Shown here: positions 60,126-64,000 of the stretch, one piece after another
Layout: every line of letters begins with the position of its first letter
Position numbering within the stretch: the first letter of the stretch is position 1
Assembly: GCA_037481715.1 (NCBI GenBank)
Contig: JBBFLD010000008.1
Location: 62,001 to 126,000 of the forward strand
DNA: 64,000 bases
Reading direction: 5' to 3'
DNA from: Rosettibacter sp037481715
GTDB lineage: Bacteria; Bacteroidota; Ignavibacteria; Ignavibacteriales; Melioribacteraceae
The notes under the pieces: generated by a model
Seen by the model: only the letters and a program-made list of their open reading frames with translations
The model's database searches: none
Told to the model about the DNA's origin: nothing
Made by a program: the position numbers and the translations under genes

Positions 60126-63100
60126 TTAATCAATTTCTTTTTTTTGTTTGATTTTTGTTTCAAAAATTGAATAGAGAACTGGCACGATTACTAGAGTTAT
60201 AACAGTAGAAAAGAACAAGCCGCCAATAGTTGAGATTCCAAGAGGCTGCCATGTCTCTGAACCTTCACCTTTACTGATTGCAAGCGGAATTAATCCAAGC
60301 AGTGTTGTTAATGCTGTCATTAATACAGGTCGTAATCTGTTTCTGCCTGCATAAATAATTGCATCTCTTAGTTCATATCCTCGAGCTCTTGTAATATTTG
60401 TGTAATCAACAAGCACAATTGCATTCTTTACAACAATTCCAATAAGCATGATACTTCCTAAGAAAGCAATTACGCTGAATGGAGTATTAGTTATAAATAA
60501 TGCAATAAAAACACCCGAGAATGAAAAAGGAACTGAGAACATAATTATAAATGGGTCAAGCAATGATTCAAATTGTGATGCCATAACCATGTAAACCAAA
60601 ATTATACTTAGAATCAATAAGAGTGATAAATCTTTAAATGTATCTGATTGCTGTTCAATTTGTCCTGCATACTCAATCGATACATTTGGAGGAAGCTGTA
60701 ATTTGTTAACATAATTTTGAATATCTTTTGTAACCTCACCAAGCGAACGTCCTTCAACATCAGATAAAACTGCTACTACTCGTTCCTGTTCTTTTCTATG
60801 AATTTCTGGAGGTGAATATTGCTGAGAAACACTTCCAATATCTTTTAATCTAACAGTTGTTCCAGCCATAGTTTTTATTGGAAGATTTTCAATGTCTGCT
60901 AAGGAATTTTTCTTTTCAGGCGGCAGACTTATGAAAATGTCGTATTCATCTCCAAGTTCGCGGTATTTTGTGGGGGTAAGTCCATAGTAATAATTTCTTA
61001 AAGTAGAAGCAACCAAAGCTGTATTAAGTCCATTTAGTGCCATTTTGTCTCTTTGAAGTGTGATTTGAAGTTCCGGTCTTGGATCTCCAATGTCAATTCT
61101 TACATCACGTGTTCCTTCTACTTTGGTCATATATTCTTTGATTTGGGTTGCTAATTGATAAGTATCATCTAAGTTTGGACCAATAATATCAACTTCAATA
61201 GGAGCGCTTGAACCTCCAGTTAACATTGTCATGGAACCACTTGTATTTATAGTAAAACTCTTGATGCCGGGGATTACTTCAAGCTTTTTACGAAGTTCGT
61301 CTGCCATTTCAAAAATTGTTCTCTTACGTTGATTTTTTGGAACAGTTCTTACCTGAATTGAAGAAATGTTTGCAGCTTCTCTTTGTCCAAATAATATTGC
61401 TGAAAAGCCCTGATCATTCACACCTGAACGACCAGATATAAATACAATCTCAGGAAAATCTTTTCGAATTATATCTTCTACTTTTTTAACATATTCTATA
61501 GTTTCTTCTAATCTAATTCCCGGCTGTAATTCTAATGTTAATTGAAAATTACCTGAATCAGAACGAGGGAAAAATTCTGTTCCAACAATTGGAATTAATG
61601 CAAGTGATCCGACAAAAATTAAAATTGCTCCTACTATTACTGTCTTCTTATGGTCTAATGCCCAGTTTAATACACCTTTATAAAAGTCATCAATTTTGTC
61701 AAGAAATTTTGCAAGTGTTGAATCAATCTTTTTGAGATAAGGATTTTGAATTGGCTTTTCTTCCTTCTTCGATTTCAAAAGTTTAGCAGATAACATTGGA
61801 ATTAATGTTAATGCTGCTAAAAGTGAAACAAGAATCATTACTGTAACCAGAAAACCTAATTGATTAAATAATATCCCTGCAATTCCAGAGATAAATACCA
61901 AAGGGAAAAATACAGCAACAATTGTAAATGTTGATGCCGTTACAGCCAATCCAACTTCTGATGAACCAAAAATTGCTGCTTCTCTTGGTCTTGCACCTCG
62001 TTCTACATGATGAGTAATATTTTCAAGTATAACAATTGCATCGTCAACTACCATTCCTACTGCAATTGAGAGTGAAGAAAGAGAAATGATGTTGATAGTA
62101 TTTCCAGTAAAATAGAGATAGATAAAAGCGCCAATTAAAGAAACAGGCAAAGTCACTAAAATAATTAATGTAGCACGCCATTTTCTTAAGAATAAAAGAA
62201 TAACAATTGATACAAAGACTGCACCTAGAAGAACTGCTTCTGCAAGATTGTTGATTGAATTTACAATATATTCAGATGTATCAACAATTACATCTATCTT
62301 AACATCAGAAGGAAGATTCTTTTTTATTTGTTCTATTTTAGCTTTTACATTTCTTGCAACTTCTACGGTATTTGCACCAGATTGTTTCTGGACAATGATT
62401 TGTAAACCACGACCACCGTTTAGTCTAACATTAATTGTTCTGTCTTTTAAACTATCTTTGACATTTGCAACATCTTTTAAGTAAACAATTTTTCCGCCTT
62501 GTTGACTAACCACCAAATTTTTTATTTCGTTGATATCAGAAAATTCTCCTGGAACTCTTAGGTTATATTCCATATTTCCCATTTTAATTGTTCCAGAAGG
62601 AAGATTGATATTTTCTGATTGAAGTGCTTGACCAATTTGTTGAATGGAAATGTTATAAGCTTCTAATCTTTTGGGGTCAACTTGAACTAAGATTTGTCTA
62701 ATTGGTCCGCCAAATGCTTGAACTGTTCCTACTCCATTTACTCTTTTTAATGGATCTACAATTTCCTGCTCAGCTAGTTTATTTAAGCCAACGTAACTTT
62801 CATCTGCAGTTACAGCAAGAAATACAACAGGGAAAATGTTTGTGCTGAATTTGAATATGAATGGATCAAGTGCATCTTCTGGTAAATTTCTTTTTGTGAA
62901 TTCAAGAGCTGAACGAATATCATTGGAAGCTTCATCTAAGTTTGTTCCATATTCAAATTCTAAGACAACAACAGAAATGTTGTCGATAGAAGTAGACCTT
63001 ATTTTTTTCAAATTAGTAATTGAACTTAAACCACTCTCAATTTTTTTTGTAACATTTATTTCAACATCCTGAGCACTTGCACCAGGATATTGAGTAAGAA

Positions 63101-63239
63101 CACTAATCATTGGCGGTTCAATTTCAGGCAATAAATCTATGGGCAATCTTTGAAAGGATACCAGTCCAATTATAATGATTGCCACAAACAACATTATAGT
63201 TGTTATTGGTCTTCGAACAGATATTTCTGGTAATTTCAT
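60126..63239 (-). CDS. RND efflux transporter permease (HAE1/AcrB-like)
   Basis: Proton-driven inner-membrane pump that exports hydrophobic compounds through an outer-membrane channel. The 1037-residue product has the duplicated RND layout with 12 membrane helices. It begins L-P-E-I-S-V-R-R-P-I-T-T and has the coupling acidic pair in V-G-M-V-V-D-D-A-I-V-I-L-E-N-I. The final motif W-Q-P-L-G-I-S-T-I-G-G-L is complete. The substrate cannot be read from sequence. It lies 12 bases after the membrane fusion protein gene. Confidence 0.96.
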   Translation of the reverse strand: MKLPEISVRRPITTIMLFVAIIIIGLVSFQRLPIDLLPEIEPPMISVLTQYPGASAQDVEINVTKKIESGLSSITNLKKIRSTSIDNISVVVLEFEYGTNLDEASNDIRSALEFTKRNLPEDALDPFIFKFSTNIFPVVFLAVTADESYVGLNKLAEQEIVDPLKRVNGVGTVQAFGGPIRQILVQVDPKRLEAYNISIQQIGQALQSENINLPSGTIKMGNMEYNLRVPGEFSDINEIKNLVVSQQGGKIVYLKDVANVKDSLKDRTINVRLNGGRGLQIIVQKQSGANTVEVARNVKAKIEQIKKNLPSDVKIDVIVDTSEYIVNSINNLAEAVLLGAVFVSIVILLFLRKWRATLIILVTLPVSLIGAFIYLYFTGNTINIISLSSLSIAVGMVVDDAIVILENITHHVERGARPREAAIFGSSEVGLAVTASTFTIVAVFFPLVFISGIAGILFNQLGFLVTVMILVSLLAALTLIPMLSAKLLKSKKEEKPIQNPYLKKIDSTLAKFLDKIDDFYKGVLNWALDHKKTVIVGAILIFVGSLALIPIVGTEFFPRSDSGNFQLTLELQPGIRLEETIEYVKKVEDIIRKDFPEIVFISGRSGVNDQGFSAILFGQREAANISSIQVRTVPKNQRKRTIFEMADELRKKLEVIPGIKSFTINTSGSMTMLTGGSSAPIEVDIIGPNLDDTYQLATQIKEYMTKVEGTRDVRIDIGDPRPELQITLQRDKMALNGLNTALVASTLRNYYYGLTPTKYRELGDEYDIFISLPPEKKNSLADIENLPIKTMAGTTVRLKDIGSVSQQYSPPEIHRKEQERVVAVLSDVEGRSLGEVTKDIQNYVNKLQLPPNVSIEYAGQIEQQSDTFKDLSLLLILSIILVYMVMASQFESLLDPFIIMFSVPFSFSGVFIALFITNTPFSVIAFLGSIMLIGIVVKNAIVLVDYTNITRARGYELRDAIIYAGRNRLRPVLMTALTTLLGLIPLAISKGEGSETWQPLGISTIGGLFFSTVITLVIVPVLYSIFETKIKQKKEID

Positions 63240-63251
63240 TGCAAATCTCCT

Positions 63252-64000
63252 TTACTCTGCTTTTGCTTTTATTTCAACTTGATTTCCGTTTTTCAAAACA
63301 CCTTGACCATTTGTAACTAAAAAGTCTCCTTCAGATAAACCACTTGTAATTTCAACTACGCTGTCAAATTCTTTTCCGATTGTTACATCAACTCTTTTGG
63401 CAATATTGTTTTTAATAATAAAAGCATAATGAGCAGAAGTGCCAATTTGTTTAAGAATAGCAGCTCTGTTTACAAGTATTCCATCTGTTTTGCCTAATAA
63501 AATTTTTGCACGAACAAACATTCCTGGTCTTAATTTTTCCTGAGGATTTGGAATTTTAACTTCGACTTCAAAAGTTCTTGTTAATGCATTTATGGTTGGA
63601 TTAATTCTGCTGATGTTACCTTTGAAAATTTCATTTGGAAAAATATCAGACCGTATTTCAACAGTTTGACCAATTTTAATATCCTTAAAATTATTTTCAC
63701 TTACATTCAGCAATAATTTTAATGGATTAATTTGCATCAATGTTACAATTGTTGGAGCTCCGCCTGTGGGTGCAAGCAAAAATACTTCACCATCATTTAA
63801 TTTTTTTGCAGTAATTATTCCTGAAAAGGGGGCTCTAAATTGTGTGTTTGTTAAAAGGAGATTATAATTTTTTTCTGCAGTTTCATAAGCAGCTTTAATC
63901 TGGTCATACTGTGATTGAGAAATGGAACCAGTTTCATAAAGCGGTTTCATGCGTTCATAATTATCTTTAGCAATTTGATATTGAATTTTAGCTTGAGCAA
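63252..64000 (-). CDS. RND efflux membrane fusion protein, 5' truncated by the window edge
   Basis: Periplasmic adaptor (HlyD/AcrA type) linking the permease to the outer-membrane channel. The frame stays open to the right edge (codons encoding Q-I-A-K-D-N-Y-E-R precede the ATG at 63950), so that ATG is internal. Visible parts are the end of the helical hairpin, the lipoyl half-motif F-R-A-P-F-S-G-I-I-T, and beta-barrel strands with P-G-M-F-V-R-A-K-I. The closing domain ends in L-K-N-G-N-Q-V-E-I. Confidence 0.95.
   Translation of the reverse strand, partial: AQAKIQYQIAKDNYERMKPLYETGSISQSQYDQIKAAYETAEKNYNLLLTNTQFRAPFSGIITAKKLNDGEVFLLAPTGGAPTIVTLMQINPLKLLLNVSENNFKDIKIGQTVEIRSDIFPNEIFKGNISRINPTINALTRTFEVEVKIPNPQEKLRPGMFVRAKILLGKTDGILVNRAAILKQIGTSAHYAFIIKNNIAKRVDVTIGKEFDSVVEITSGLSEGDFLVTNGQGVLKNGNQVEIKAKAE

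Overview
The window reads as chromosomal DNA of a Bacteroidota/Chlorobiota-group bacterium, most likely an Ignavibacteria (Ignavibacterium/Melioribacter-like) lineage. The pointers are: AT-rich composition (about one third G+C by eye); four secreted proteins ending in the NYPNPFNP-type T9SS sorting domain typical of Ignavibacteria; a short Bacteroidota-style primary sigma factor without region 1.1; a bacillithiol deacetylase (BshB1); a DUF1460 amidase; and a PG0541-type protein beside an RND pump. The assignment is inferred from protein families, not from rRNA, which is absent here.

Layout. (1) 1-13168, + strand: the S10-spc-alpha ribosomal protein cluster from rplW (cut by the window edge) to rplQ, with secY, map, infA, rpmJ and rpoA. 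A tRNA-Gln(TTG) sits inside it between rplR and rpsE. A hairpin terminator follows rplQ. (2) 13230-21503, - strand: fumC, then a tightly packed series read from right to left: engB, a membrane GAF/degenerate-GGDEF protein, deoB, a small protein plus a PIN-domain protein resembling a toxin-antitoxin pair, two EutN/CcmL microcompartment vertex proteins, the primary sigma factor and a NlpC/P60 lipoprotein. An array of 8-bp repeats lies between the last gene and fumC. (3) 21835-37773, + strand: a xylan-utilisation region. It holds a GH3 glycosidase, a TonB-dependent receptor without a SusD partner, a probable beta-helix protein, a 1283-residue protein with four repeats of about 250 residues, a CE4 polysaccharide deacetylase, a GH10 xylanase and a GH30 xylanase. 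The GH30 gene has an in-frame TGA where the family has glycine. Four of these carry T9SS sorting domains, so cell-surface or extracellular xylan attack is the natural reading. (4) 37895-41938, - strand: add, a small unknown gene, hutU and a serA-like gene. (5) 42192-64000: mostly housekeeping genes. These are a malic enzyme-phosphotransacetylase fusion, a YkuD-like protein lacking its catalytic Cys, a BamA/TamA protein, yicC-gmk-rpoZ, a type 4/5 uracil-DNA glycosylase, dnaB, a DUF1460 amidase, nfo, an RmlD-like reductase, gatB, bshB1, a hydroxyisobutyrate dehydrogenase-like gene, a DASS transporter, DUF302 and CDGSH proteins, and an RND efflux operon cut by the right edge.

The points most worth a second look are the pair of BMC vertex genes next to deoB with no hexamer shell gene in view, the tRNA inside the spc operon with a leader able to pair with it, the four-repeat T9SS protein of the xylan region, and the nonsense codon in the GH30 gene. 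I found no CRISPR array, insertion sequence, prophage or rRNA gene.
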